Assembly (NCBI GenBank): GCA_963205315.1
Contig: CAUJIO010000056.1
Coordinates: 1 to 64,000 of the forward strand
From: Pseudomonadota bacterium
GTDB taxonomy: Bacteria; Pseudomonadota; Alphaproteobacteria; Rhizobiales; Aestuariivirgaceae
DNA length: 64,000 nt
Direction of reading: 5' to 3'
Shown: piece by piece, positions 1 through 11,276 of the stretch
Layout of the letters: each line of letters begins with the position of its first letter
Numbering within the stretch: the first letter of the stretch is position 1
Translations under genes and position numbers: made by a program
Notes under the pieces: generated by a model
Told to the model about the DNA's origin: nothing
Database searches by the model: none
What the model saw: only the letters and a program-made list of their open reading frames with translations

Positions 1-76
1 GTTGCTAACCGAAATTGCTATGTAGGGTTGCCGGACTTGGATTCCTGTCCTAAGGGAAGAAGAGCTCGGAGTTGAC

Positions 77-601
77 ATGCATATTCTACTTGGGTTGCTT
101 GCCCTTCTCGGTGGCGCTGCTTTCTGGTGGTGGCGTATCAAGATGATCGGCCAAGCGGCAGATGAGGTGACCGATGTGGCCGGCCGCGCCATCGGCAAGT
201 ACAAGCGCTACAAATTTCGCAAGAAGGTCGAGGATTCACCAATGGAAGCGGTGGATGATCCGCTGGCTGCTGCCGTGGTGATGATGATCGCCATGGTCAA
301 GGAGCGCGGTCCATTGCTCGAACCATCGGAGAATGCCATTCGCCGTGAACTGCAAACCGTCATGGCGGTCGCCGACCCGACCGAGGTCATGGTGTTCGGC
401 AAATGGGTGGCAAGCCATACCGTTGATGCCAACGCCGTATCATCGCGGTATTCCAAGCTGTGGATTGGTGCGCTGAACCGCACCGAGCGGGAAGAGTTCT
501 ATGCGGCCGTTGAACGGGTGGCGGCCGTTGAGGGTCCTGTGACTGATGTGCAGCGTGCCGCTCTCGTGAAACTTCGCGAACGGCTGGCATTGCTGAACTG
601 A
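77..601 (+). CDS. TerB-like small membrane-anchored protein
   Basis: The 174-residue product begins with one hydrophobic segment (about residues 2-20, ending WWWRIK), so it is probably inner-membrane anchored with a cytoplasmic helical domain. The rest is predicted helical and resembles the tellurite-resistance TerB-like fold in style (acidic-hydrophobic pattern around DDPLAAAVVMMIAM), but this is only a resemblance. The ATG at 77 follows a purine-rich stretch (GGGAAGAAGAG at 55-65). It stands alone 130 bp before acnA on the same strand. Function is unknown; coding status is supported by length and GC-rich codon use. Confidence 0.75.
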   Translation: MHILLGLLALLGGAAFWWWRIKMIGQAADEVTDVAGRAIGKYKRYKFRKKVEDSPMEAVDDPLAAAVVMMIAMVKERGPLLEPSENAIRRELQTVMAVADPTEVMVFGKWVASHTVDANAVSSRYSKLWIGALNRTEREEFYAAVERVAAVEGPVTDVQRAALVKLRERLALLN

Positions 602-734
602 CACCGTCACCCGCTGCCTGCAATCCAGCTACGAGCTATCGATCAGTTTTATGGCTATGAACCTTGGTTGATCTGGTGCCGTAGCGCAAAAAAGACTATA
701 GGCAGCCTCGATTCCAAACCAGCAAGAGGCCCCG

Positions 735-3434
<2,700 letters not shown>

Positions 3435-3475
3435 CCGGACGGGCAAGAGGCGCCAACGCATTCGTGATGAACACA

Positions 3476-3508
3476 AAACGGCTCGTGAGTGGTTCTCACG
3501 GGCCGTTT
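3476..3508 (+). terminator. stem-loop after acnA
   Basis: A 14-bp inverted repeat (AAACGGCTCGTGAG / CTCACGGGCCGTTT, one U-G wobble) with a 5-nt loop lies 42 bp after the acnA stop and 17 bp before the next start. It ends in GTTTGG rather than a long T run, so it is a probable intrinsic terminator or mRNA 3' stabiliser. Confidence 0.7.
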
Positions 3509-3524
3509 GGTCCATATTGAGTGC

Positions 3525-4286
3525 ATGAAAACTGTGCATGCAATTTCCCGCCGGACATGCCTTGCGCTTGGAGCAGGCTTTGCGGCCTCATTTCTGCCGG
3601 TCGCCGCGCGCGCCGGCACGAACCCGGATGTCGTGGTGGAACTGTTCAGCAGCCAGGGGTGCAACTCCTGCCCTCCGGCCGACCGGCTATTCTCCGAACT
3701 TCGGCAGAAGCCTGGCGTACTGGCCCTCACCTATCACGTCGACTACTGGGACTATCTGGGCTGGAAGGATACGCTGGCCAGCCCGGAATTCTCGCAGCGC
3801 CAGTATGATTATGCCAAGGCGCGGGGCGACATGGACGTCTATACGCCGCAGATGATCATCAACGGTGGCAAGCCGCTGGTCGGCAGCCAGCGTTCCGAGG
3901 TCTACGCGGTTCTTGAACAATCCCGCCAGATGAACTGGCCGGTCGATATCACGATGTCGGCTGGCAGTAACGAGATTGCAATCGATGTCGGCCCCTTCGC
4001 CTCGGCCGGTGCGCCACCGGCGAGCGGAACGCTCTGGGTGATGCCCGTACTTCCAGAGACGACGGTCAAGATCGAGCGCGGTGAAGTCGCGGGCCAGGAC
4101 ATGACCTACAACAATGTCGTGCGCCGTCTGGTGCCGGCCGGGATGTGGAACGGCAGCGCTGACCGGATCTCTCTGCCCAAGGACGGGTTGCTTCCGCCGG
4201 ACTGCACCTTGTGCGTGGCGTTGCTGCAACAGGGAAAAGTCGGCCGGATTCTGGGAGCCGCCGTGTGGGATTCGCTGGACAGTTGA
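3525..4286 (+). CDS. DUF1223 family thioredoxin-like periplasmic protein
   Basis: Product of 253 residues starting at MKTVHAISRRT. A twin-Arg-like signal (SRRTCLALGAGFAASFLP ... ARA) indicates export. The mature start has the DUF1223 hallmark VELFSSQGCNSCPPADRLF, a thioredoxin-like fold with a CNSC pair, followed by DYWDYLGWKDTL and TPQMIINGG. The family is common in Alphaproteobacteria and presumed to act in periplasmic redox, but its substrate is unknown. I chose the ATG at 3525 because the signal peptide starts there; an upstream in-frame start would run into the terminator stem. Confidence 0.9.
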   Translation: MKTVHAISRRTCLALGAGFAASFLPVAARAGTNPDVVVELFSSQGCNSCPPADRLFSELRQKPGVLALTYHVDYWDYLGWKDTLASPEFSQRQYDYAKARGDMDVYTPQMIINGGKPLVGSQRSEVYAVLEQSRQMNWPVDITMSAGSNEIAIDVGPFASAGAPPASGTLWVMPVLPETTVKIERGEVAGQDMTYNNVVRRLVPAGMWNGSADRISLPKDGLLPPDCTLCVALLQQGKVGRILGAAVWDSLDS

Positions 4287-4299
4287 AAGGACCACCGGA

Positions 4300-4329
4300 C
4301 AGGGCCGGAACTCTGGCGCACCGGCCCTG
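4300..4329. terminator. bidirectional hairpin between convergent genes
   Basis: CAGGGCCGG pairs perfectly with CCGGCCCTG around a 12-nt loop, exactly between the convergent DUF1223 gene and the small secreted protein gene. Probably a shared terminator, although no T run is present on either strand. Confidence 0.55.
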
Positions 4330-4338
4330 CCGTCCAAG

Positions 4339-4614
4339 TCACATAACCAACTTGCCGGCCTTGATCGAGATCGTGCCCGTTTTCGCGGTGCAGGTTTCGC
4401 TCGATGAGCCAAGCGTGATCGTTGCTCCGTTCTTGCAGTCGACCGTCGCATGGCCCGCGGCCTTGACGGCAACCGTCATGTCCTTGCCGCCCTTGGGCGA
4501 AACCTTGAGTGTGTAGGGTGCCTTGTCCTGATTGCTGATGGTGAGCGCCGAGGCGGCCACCGGGGTGAGGACTGCGAGCGCAAAGGCGCTGGCCACGAGA
4601 ACACGGATGTTCAT
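4339..4614 (-). CDS. small secreted protein of unknown function
   Basis: 91 residues with a clear Sec signal peptide (MNIRVLVASAFALAVLTPVAASA) and a short mature domain rich in Thr, Lys and Gly with two cysteines (VDCKNGATI and SETCTAK) that could form a disulfide. An upstream AGGAGTAACTTCC spacing gives a good ribosome site on the minus strand. I recognise no family. It is probably a periplasmic or surface small beta protein. Confidence 0.75.
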   Translation of the reverse strand: MNIRVLVASAFALAVLTPVAASALTISNQDKAPYTLKVSPKGGKDMTVAVKAAGHATVDCKNGATITLGSSSETCTAKTGTISIKAGKLVM

Positions 4615-4861
4615 GGAAGTTACTCCTGGTTGGGATCAATGTGATGCCAGTGAGCCGGAGGAGGGACGCCGTTCGAACCAGAGGTTCATCTGACGCGAAT
4701 GAATCTACGACCATTGGCAAACGAAGTGGAGTTAAGGCTTGGTAATCCGCACGCGCCAAATGCCGCTGTTTTCGGCATAACTCCGCCCGAATTCAGTGCA
4801 TTCCTGACCCCGCCGAATATAAATAACCGCAAACATTGCAATCAAGTAACAAACTGCGCGT

Positions 4862-5548
4862 TCAGGCTTGTGAGACCTGAGTCTGCGTCCCGTCTTGTGA
4901 ACGGAGAAAATTGGAGGCAGCGCAATCCGGCACGGAGGTTTGCAGCTTTTCAATAAGCTTGGTGCGTTCCGACTGATTGAGAGCCGGCATCATCAGCGCC
5001 AGATGCGAGGTCATCATCGATTCGGGTGTCGCCTTGCAGATGCGCTCTTCGAGTGCAATCAGTTCGGTGTCACTGAAAGAGCAGTGAAGCGCCGACAGGA
5101 GCTGTGTTTCTTCTTCATGCATCTGCGCAATGTCAGCGGCGGCAAACAGCGCATAGTGCTGGTAAAGCGACTGACCCGCGATGTTGCGGCGAGACGGCGT
5201 TGCCACCTCCACTGCCCGGATCAGGGATTGCAGCTCTGCAAAACACTGCTCCCACCTGGCCTGATCGCCAGCCTTGTGCAGTGACGCACCGGGCTTGCGT
5301 GCCTCGATGGCCGTATGAATTTCACGGGCCTCACCTTGCAGATGCATGCGGCAAAGCTCGATGAGGCCTCGCAGCTTCTGTATCAGCGCGCGCGTCTCAT
5401 CCTCGCAGCCGAAATCATGTGACCCAAGTTCCGCCAGCATGCGGCAATGACCAAGGCGCAAAGCCTTGTGGGCGTTGTGGAAGAAGTCATGACGGCTGGG
5501 GTCGGGCAGGCACGTTGCAAGGCGCGGATACGACACGTCGAACTCCAT
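4862..5548 (-). CDS. hemerythrin-like HHE-domain protein
   Basis: 228 residues, all helical, with His/Glu patterns typical of hemerythrin-like proteins: HNAHKALRLGHCRM near residue 24, HLQGEAREIH near residue 90, and HYALFAAADIAQMHEEE near residue 130. Such proteins bind a di-iron site and are linked to oxygen, NO or iron sensing and repair. The upstream region carries a TGTGAT-N4-ATCACA palindrome 45 bp from the start, which fits CRP/FNR-type control and an NO or oxygen role. Cellular location is cytoplasmic (no signal peptide). Metal ligands were assigned by eye. Confidence 0.8.
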   Translation of the reverse strand: MEFDVSYPRLATCLPDPSRHDFFHNAHKALRLGHCRMLAELGSHDFGCEDETRALIQKLRGLIELCRMHLQGEAREIHTAIEARKPGASLHKAGDQARWEQCFAELQSLIRAVEVATPSRRNIAGQSLYQHYALFAAADIAQMHEEETQLLSALHCSFSDTELIALEERICKATPESMMTSHLALMMPALNQSERTKLIEKLQTSVPDCAASNFLRSQDGTQTQVSQA

Positions 5549-5592
5549 CTGGACCAGATGGAATGACCCTAGACAAACACCCCTTCACTCGA

Positions 5593-5608
5593 TGTGATTG
5601 ACATCACA
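5593..5608 (-). promoter_or_regulatory. CRP/FNR-family operator upstream of the hemerythrin-like gene
   Basis: The 16-mer TGTGATTGACATCACA has perfect arms (TGTGAT / ATCACA). It combines the CRP core TGTGA-N6-TCACA with a GAT-N4-ATC FNR-like core. It lies 45 bp upstream of the start at 5548 and beyond the end of the M23 gene, so it most likely controls the hemerythrin-like gene. Confidence 0.6.
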
Positions 5609-5635
5609 CATCTTTAGATTGTTGTATTGCAACAA

Positions 5636-6613
5636 CTAGTCGAGTTGTTGAATGAGGCTTTGGCGAAGCAAAAGCTCGGCGCCATTCCTGATTTCGACGG
5701 TGCCGCGGTATTCGCCCTTGGGCCAGACCGAACCAGGGCGCTTCGTGCCGGTGAACTGAAGATATTGAGCCTTGGCCCGGTCAAGCGTGATCGCACGTTG
5801 GACCATGACCCCGTCTGGACCCTCGAGATTCAACGAGATCTCATCGCCGCTGCCCAGATTGATGGCCCAGGCATAGACGACGAGTCCGGGCCAATCGCCC
5901 GCAATGGCTGCCGTGGTAGCAGTTCCGGTTTCGAGCGCCCGCAGATCGACAGTGCCGGGCGCAAATCCGACTTTCAACACCTGAGCTTTGCGATATTGAA
6001 GTGCGCCCTGCGCCGCCTCTGTCCACAGCATGTCGCCACCCGCACCGCAGCTGGTTGTGTCATTGGCAACGCGGAAGGGATCGCGAACGATGCCGTCCTG
6101 GCGAACCGTCAGGTGTACATGCGGAAAGGCTGCCATGCCGGAGTAGCCGACAAGACCCAGCCGCGTGCCGGCTTGCACCCGGTCGCCCGGTTTCACCGCG
6201 ACCGATCCCTGGCGGAGATGACAATATTGCGTTTCCCAACCCCCGCCATGGTCAATCACGGCACCGTTGCCGCACTCGCGATTGCCAACCGCCTTGCGGT
6301 CTTCAGGCGTTCGCATCAGGTGGTCGGCTACAGTGTTGCGCGCAGCCTTCACCACACCTCCCGCAGCGGCGACGACGTCAACCATTGAAGTGGTATCGAG
6401 AACGCGGATGTCGGTGCCGTCATGGCCGTCATAGGTCTGGGCGCCACACGCATAATCCCTCACGGCTGAGGTGGGATCACGATCGGGATACTGCTGCACC
6501 CAGCAGGTCTTGCCAGTCTCGCAGGCAACCGGCAGGGCCAGACGCAGCGGTTCGGCTCCCTCCGCCGCGTTGGCAGCCAGCAATGCGATGAGAAAGATGG
6601 CCGTGCGCATCAT
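5636..6613 (-). CDS. M23 family metallopeptidase
   Basis: 325 residues with a signal peptide (MMRTAIFLIALLAANAAEG) and an M23 (LytM) zinc peptidase domain: YDGHDGTD supplies the His and Asp ligands, CHLRQGS and PHVHLTV supply the HxH side, and Gly-rich turns (VGYSGMAAFPH) are in the usual places. A C-terminal beta region after about residue 200 carries GTVEIRNGAELLL. It likely cleaves peptidoglycan cross-links or activates amidases in the periplasm. It is transcribed in the same direction as the hemerythrin-like gene, but the operator between them argues for separate units. Confidence 0.9.
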   Translation of the reverse strand: MMRTAIFLIALLAANAAEGAEPLRLALPVACETGKTCWVQQYPDRDPTSAVRDYACGAQTYDGHDGTDIRVLDTTSMVDVVAAAGGVVKAARNTVADHLMRTPEDRKAVGNRECGNGAVIDHGGGWETQYCHLRQGSVAVKPGDRVQAGTRLGLVGYSGMAAFPHVHLTVRQDGIVRDPFRVANDTTSCGAGGDMLWTEAAQGALQYRKAQVLKVGFAPGTVDLRALETGTATTAAIAGDWPGLVVYAWAINLGSGDEISLNLEGPDGVMVQRAITLDRAKAQYLQFTGTKRPGSVWPKGEYRGTVEIRNGAELLLRQSLIQQLD

Positions 6614-6657
6614 TCATCTCCTTCCGCCTGGGCGGCTCCTCGGTCATATTCGGCAGC

Positions 6658-7020
6658 ATGACGCTCGACGACTACAACGCCTTCTGCGGCTCTCTTCAAC
6701 ATGCGACGCACGTGGTGCAATGGGGCGGCGCTCATGTCTGGAAAGTCGGTTCCAAGGTTTTTGCCATTGGCGGATGGCAGGAAGAGGGCGCCGATCCCTT
6801 CGTCACCTTCAAGTGTTCGCGGATGAGCTTCGACTTGCTGAAGGAGCAGCCTGGATGCAGGCCCGCACCCTATCTCGCGTCGCGCGGGCTGCTGTGGATC
6901 CAATGCACCGGCCACGACAGCCTGACCAGGGATGACCTGGTTGCGTATGTGCGCGAGAGTTATCGGCTGGTGGCGCTGGGACTGACGAAGCGGTTGCGCC
7001 GCGAGCTGGGACTGGAATGA
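6658..7020 (+). CDS. MmcQ/YjbR family DNA-binding protein
   Basis: 120 residues matching the small CyaY-like MmcQ/YjbR fold: MTLDDYNAFCGSLQHATHVVQWGGAHVWKVG at the N terminus, where the conserved start is followed by a Trp-Lys-Val-Gly strand, then PFVTFKCS and ASRGLLWIQ. These are small cytoplasmic proteins of uncertain DNA-binding role. It diverges from the M23 gene and ends convergent with asd at a shared hairpin. Confidence 0.88.
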   Translation: MTLDDYNAFCGSLQHATHVVQWGGAHVWKVGSKVFAIGGWQEEGADPFVTFKCSRMSFDLLKEQPGCRPAPYLASRGLLWIQCTGHDSLTRDDLVAYVRESYRLVALGLTKRLRRELGLE

Positions 7021-7054
7021 AAAACCCCGCCCACAGCAAGCTGCCGGGACGGGG
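7020..7054 (-). terminator. intrinsic terminator of asd
   Basis: Read on the minus strand after asd, GC-rich CCCCG/CGGGG plus CCC/GGG arms enclose the sequence CAGCTTGCTG and are followed by five Ts. This is a textbook rho-independent terminator 23 bp past the asd stop; it also overlaps the end of the yjbR-like gene. Confidence 0.88.
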
Positions 7055-7076
7055 CAACACTCAACTGCGTCAGTGA

Positions 7077-8114
7077 TCAGGCTGCCTGCTTCAACAGTCC
7101 ACGGTTGATCAGGCTCTCGGCGATCTGCACCGCATTCAGCGCAGCACCCTTGCGCAGGTTGTCGGAGACGACCCACAGGTTGAGGCCGTTGTCGATGGTG
7201 GCGTCCTCACGGATACGCGACACGAACGTGGCGAAATCGCCGACGCATTCGACGGGAGTGACGTAACCGCCGTCTTCGCGCTTGTCGACGACCATGCAGC
7301 CCGGCGCCTCGCGCAGGATCTCGCGCGCTTCTTCCGCCGAGATCGGCTGTTCGAACTCGATGTTGACGGCTTCCGAATGGCCGACGAACACCGGCACGCG
7401 CACGCAGGTTGCGGTCAGCTTGATCTTTGGATCGAGAATCTTCTTGGTCTCGACCAGCATCTTCCACTCTTCCTTGGTGTCACCCGAATCCATGAACACA
7501 TCGATGTGCGGAATGACGTTGAAGGCGATCTGCTTGGTGAACTTCTTCGGCGTCGGCGAATCCGTGACGAAGATGCCCTTGGTCTGCGACCACAATTCGT
7601 CGAGGCCTTCCTTGCCGGCACCCGACACCGATTGGTACGTCGAGACGACGACGCGCTTGATCTTCGCAACATCATGCAACGGCTTCAGCACCACGACGAG
7701 TTGCGCCGTCGAGCAGTTCGGATTGGCGATGATATTGCGGCGGTTGGGCCGCGCCATGTATTCGGTCAGCGCATGCGCGTTCACTTCCGGAACGATCAGC
7801 GGCACTTCCTGGTCATAGCGCCAGCACGACGAGTTATCGATGACGATGCAGCCCTGCGCACCGATCTTCGGCGACCATTCCTTCGACACCGACGAGCCTG
7901 CCGACATCAGGCAGAAATCCATCTTCGAGAAATCGAACTGCTCGAGATCCTGGCACTTCAGCGTGCGGTCGCCGAAAGACACCTCCACACCCATCGACTT
8001 CCGTGAGGCGATGGCATGCACCTCATCCACCGGAAACTGGCGCTCCTCGAGGATCGACAGCATTTCGCGGCCCACATTGCCCGTGGCACCGACGACTGCA
8101 ACCTTGTAACCCAT
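7077..8114 (-). CDS. asd: aspartate-semialdehyde dehydrogenase
   Basis: 345 residues; reduces aspartyl phosphate to aspartate semialdehyde for lysine, threonine, methionine and diaminopimelate synthesis. The N-terminal Rossmann motif is VAVVGATGNVGREML, and the catalytic cysteine is C134 in NPNCSTAQL. The substrate-binding VSGAGKEG and the histidine region VPVFVGHSEAVNIE are present. Length and motifs match the Gram-negative enzyme. Monocistronic with its own terminator; core genome. Confidence 0.97.
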   Translation of the reverse strand: MGYKVAVVGATGNVGREMLSILEERQFPVDEVHAIASRKSMGVEVSFGDRTLKCQDLEQFDFSKMDFCLMSAGSSVSKEWSPKIGAQGCIVIDNSSCWRYDQEVPLIVPEVNAHALTEYMARPNRRNIIANPNCSTAQLVVVLKPLHDVAKIKRVVVSTYQSVSGAGKEGLDELWSQTKGIFVTDSPTPKKFTKQIAFNVIPHIDVFMDSGDTKEEWKMLVETKKILDPKIKLTATCVRVPVFVGHSEAVNIEFEQPISAEEAREILREAPGCMVVDKREDGGYVTPVECVGDFATFVSRIREDATIDNGLNLWVVSDNLRKGAALNAVQIAESLINRGLLKQAA

Positions 8115-8466
8115 GTATAGTCTCCTACTGGCCGTCCAACCCGTCCCCCGCGAACCGCAATGGTTCCGCTTTCGGGCATAAGGGGTTCAGCCTCCCACCC
8201 CCGCGGGGGAAGGCCGAGGGAGAAGGCTCACGCCGTTTTGGTGGTTTTCGTGAGTTTCTCGGCAACAGGCGCAAGGGTGCGCCCCGCAAAAGCGGCACGG
8301 CCCAATGCAAAGGCGGCAAAATTCCGGCTCATGACCTGCCTGTTCAAGAATGAGAGGGGTTCTAGCATGGCGGAACTTCAAGTCAACCATGACGAAAAGG
8401 GGTTGGCAGCGGCGTTTCTCTCCGCTATCTAGCCCCCCGCGATCCACTTCGGGAAAACCGATATGC
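8115..8466. other. intergenic region between asd and tRNA-Ser
   Basis: 352 bp with no convincing gene. A GC-rich palindrome CCCCCGCGGGGG near 8200 sits in a stretch that looks like the dispersed extragenic repeats common in Hyphomicrobiales. The tRNA promoter should be in the last 100 bp. Confidence 0.5.
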
Positions 8467-8556
8467 GGAGAGGTGGCAGAGTGGTCGATCGCGCCGCACT
8501 CGAAATGCGGAGTACGCGCAAGCGTACCGGGGGTTCGAATCCCTCCCTCTCCGCCA
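8467..8556 (+). tRNA. tRNA-Ser (anticodon CGA)
   Basis: 90-nt class II tRNA. The acceptor stem GGAGAGG pairs with CCTCTCC, followed by discriminator G and an encoded CCA. The anticodon loop ACTCGAAAT gives CGA (reads UCG, Ser), the long variable arm has paired GTACGC/GCGTAC, and the T loop is GGTTCGAATCC. It lies at the border between core genes and accessory DNA, a common place for island insertion. Confidence 0.96.
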
Positions 8557-9013
8557 GTTAACCCATTGATATTGACCGATAATATGTCTCTCGGTGCGGC
8601 GCGGATTTCATCCCGCCGTTACCGTGGCTTGCGCGCGGGGGCCAGACCGCAGTCGTATACAGAGACGCCACGAGTCCGGGTTTCGTGAGCATTAGAGGCG
8701 GGATGTCTCAGCGGCCCCAAATTTGAGTACGACTCCAAGATGTAGGCTTGCGTGATGCATCTCCGCGGGATGGGATAAGTCGGAGTTGTCGTCGGCAATA
8801 GGTAGTGGCCCGAGTCCCGATGTATCCCAGAGTCACTCAAACGTGAGTCAGCTTTCGAATGCCGTCGCACGATTAACATGTTCGCTTGGATCGAAGAGTC
8901 ACCGGTCGCGCACGGCGTTCAGATCGGTTCAATCGTGCAGGGCCTGTTGGTGAGCTCCGCTTTTCTGGCAGAGGATGTGCTACACACTGATCATCCTCCT
9001 GCGGCAAGCACCT
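8557..9013. other. non-coding stretch between tRNA-Ser and the recombinase
   Basis: 457 bp with no gene I can support; overlapping small frames lack ribosome sites and recognisable products. It should contain the left junction of the island and, if the serine recombinase is the integrase, possibly its attachment site. I could not find a repeat of the tRNA 3' end elsewhere in the window by eye. Confidence 0.5.
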
Positions 9014-10741
9014 TCAGCGCATTGCGGCAAGCTGGTCTTTCCACGCGAGTTGCAGCCGGGTGTCAAGGAGCAGGCGGTGGGCGGTCAATGTCGGCGGATG
9101 CTGTCCATCAAGAATAGCACGGACGATTTCGGGCGAGAGGAACGCAAGCCGCAGCAGCCGGGTAGCATACGAGCTGTTGACATTTTCGCGGCCAGCGATG
9201 AGTTCGAGGCTGGCGCCTCGTCCCGCCAGAAGTTTGTCGCGGAAGTCAAATGCTTTGACCAGCAGCTTGAGCAGTGTTGGATCTGGTGTGCTGGTGGTTG
9301 ATCCTTCAATGATCATCCGCTTGCCAATCCCGGCGCGTTTGAGGCTTGCCAGAACTGACACCGTGACCTGATGACCAGGGTCGAACTTCTTTTCATCTGA
9401 ATTGAATGCCCCAGCCTTCGGCCAAACACGGAGTGCGGTGACGAGTGCATCCGTCTGGATATGCAGATCGACCCGGTCCGCAGTGATGATGATACATGGA
9501 ATGATAGCCATCAGGATCGCGCGTTGCTGACTGGTATTCAGGTTGTTCCAGGATTTTGCCAGCTGAGCAGCTTTGCCGATCAGATCGGCTTGTTCCTTTG
9601 CCTCAGTGACGGTGGGTGCAATCGCATCATGCATCTCTCGGCTGTTGGCAAGGAATGCCGTCATTCGGCTGATCACCAGACCTTCGATATCGCCAGCAGG
9701 AATCCGGCGACCATTTGGAGCCTCGTACTTGGTTCCAGTGATCAATGACTTCGATACATAGTAGCGGTACCGCCTGCCACCCTTGGTGGCATGGGTCGGG
9801 GTCAGAGGCTGGCCCGTTTCATCGAAGATCATGCCAGCGAGGAGGCTGGGATCTTCGGCGGTCGTGCCGTGCTTGCGATCATTGCGATTTTCTACGAGGA
9901 GACTGGCAACATCATCCCACAAAACCGTTTCCACGATGGCCTCATGTTCACCACGGTAGTGACTTCCATTGTGATGGACGTCGCCAATGTACAGCCGGTT
10001 GGAGAGGATCCTGTAGAGTGCGCCGCGACCCAATGTTGCGCCAGCCCCGGTTGACCCTTCGGCTAATACGCGGAGTTTACCGCGGATGTCGTGCTGATCG
10101 AGTTCTTCCGCCAGCAATCGAACCGATCCGAGTTCCACATAACGCTTGTAAATGTGCCGGACCCGCTCGGCCTCATCCGGGTTAATCACTAGCTTCCGGT
10201 CCTTGACGTCATAGCCCAGGGGCACGACGCCACCCATCCACATGCCCTTCTTTTTGGAGGCGGCGACCTTGTCGCGGATGCGCTCGCCAGTCACCTCGCG
10301 TTCGAACTGAGCGAAGGACAGAAGCATGTTGAGGGTGAGCCTGCCCATGGATGTCGTGGTGTTGAACTGCTGAGTGATCGAGACAAACGAGACCCCTTTG
10401 GTATCGAAGACGGACACGATCTTTGAGAAGTCACCGAGTGATCGCGTTAACCGGTCGACCTTGTAAACGACCACCGTATTGACCCGGCCAGCCTCGATAT
10501 CGACAAGGAGGCGCTTGAGAGCAGGGCGCTCCATGGTGCCGCCAGAAATGCCGCCGTCATCGTAGAGATCGGGGAGAAGGAGCCAGCCCTCGTGCTTCTG
10601 GCTCTTGATATAAGCTTCGCAGGCCTCCCGCTGAGCATCGAGTGAATTGAAGGCTTGTTCCAAGCCCTCCTCGGAGGATTTGCGAGTGTAGATGGCACAG
10701 CGGATACTGCCGCTGCGCCGAGAGGTGGCGGGATCATTCAT
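9014..10741 (-). CDS. large serine recombinase
   Basis: 575 residues from the ATG at 10741. The N-terminal resolvase domain carries AIYTRKSSEEG with nucleophile Ser22 and the conserved VYKVDRLTRS and SITQQFNTTTSMGRL blocks; a recombinase domain follows (GVVPLGYDV ... IYKRYVE ... SNRLYIG), then a C-terminal region. Such enzymes integrate and excise islands and phages by a serine-linked mechanism. It overlaps the preceding DUF2924 gene by 8 bp, so the two are probably translated together. The recombinase–DUF2924–DUF3489 trio is a recurrent alphaproteobacterial cassette (family knowledge). Confidence 0.93.
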   Translation of the reverse strand: MNDPATSRRSGSIRCAIYTRKSSEEGLEQAFNSLDAQREACEAYIKSQKHEGWLLLPDLYDDGGISGGTMERPALKRLLVDIEAGRVNTVVVYKVDRLTRSLGDFSKIVSVFDTKGVSFVSITQQFNTTTSMGRLTLNMLLSFAQFEREVTGERIRDKVAASKKKGMWMGGVVPLGYDVKDRKLVINPDEAERVRHIYKRYVELGSVRLLAEELDQHDIRGKLRVLAEGSTGAGATLGRGALYRILSNRLYIGDVHHNGSHYRGEHEAIVETVLWDDVASLLVENRNDRKHGTTAEDPSLLAGMIFDETGQPLTPTHATKGGRRYRYYVSKSLITGTKYEAPNGRRIPAGDIEGLVISRMTAFLANSREMHDAIAPTVTEAKEQADLIGKAAQLAKSWNNLNTSQQRAILMAIIPCIIITADRVDLHIQTDALVTALRVWPKAGAFNSDEKKFDPGHQVTVSVLASLKRAGIGKRMIIEGSTTSTPDPTLLKLLVKAFDFRDKLLAGRGASLELIAGRENVNSSYATRLLRLAFLSPEIVRAILDGQHPPTLTAHRLLLDTRLQLAWKDQLAAMR

Positions 10742-11276
10742 GGACAACATCCCGCAGATTGCTGCCAGCTTGCCCACGCGGGACAAAACGGGGAAGGGGG
10801 CACTTCAGACCGAAGAAGGCAGGGCCGGACCGGTGCAACCCGCTGATGGCGGCTGCCACCTTGGTCAGGGATCCATAGCGCTTGCCACCATACTCAAACC
10901 CGTCGTCAAGGATCATGACAGTGTGGGTGGCGCCACCCCATTCCCGGACCAGCTTGGTGCCGGGCTTCAGCGAAGGCGCGCTGCGCTGGGCTTTAGAATC
11001 GGGCTGTTCAAAGGAGTGGGCCAGTGTCTCAAGACGCCGCAGCGTCGACTTGCTCAGACCCCCGAGGGCTTCTTCCTGGATGCGATGGGCGATGAACCGG
11101 GTCAGAATATCCCGGCTCATGCCCTTTGGCACTGGTACTTGATATTGCCGCCGCCAGATGGTCTTGAGACTCGAAATCGACAGTTCGCTCAATTCTGCCA
11201 ATTGCTGGCTCACGGCATGGGGAGGTGACGATGGTGCAGATGCAGCGATCACAGTCTCGATCAACATGGTCGTCAT
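10734..11276 (-). CDS. DUF2924 protein, recombinase partner
   Basis: 180 residues with the DUF2924 pattern: LAELSELSISSLKTIWRRQY at the start, RDILTRFIAHRIQEEALGGL in the middle and the C-terminal GTKLVREWGGATHTV plus FEYGGKRYGSLTKVAAAISG. No enzymatic motif; probably a small DNA-binding accessory factor. Its gene ends 8 bp inside the recombinase gene and begins with a 4-bp overlap with DUF3489. Confidence 0.9.
   Translation of the reverse strand: MTTMLIETVIAASAPSSPPHAVSQQLAELSELSISSLKTIWRRQYQVPVPKGMSRDILTRFIAHRIQEEALGGLSKSTLRRLETLAHSFEQPDSKAQRSAPSLKPGTKLVREWGGATHTVMILDDGFEYGGKRYGSLTKVAAAISGLHRSGPAFFGLKCPLPRFVPRGQAGSNLRDVVHE

Noticed and set aside
8619-8879. Minus-strand frame downstream of tRNA-Ser
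   Set aside because: No ribosome site or domain; codon use is random-looking.
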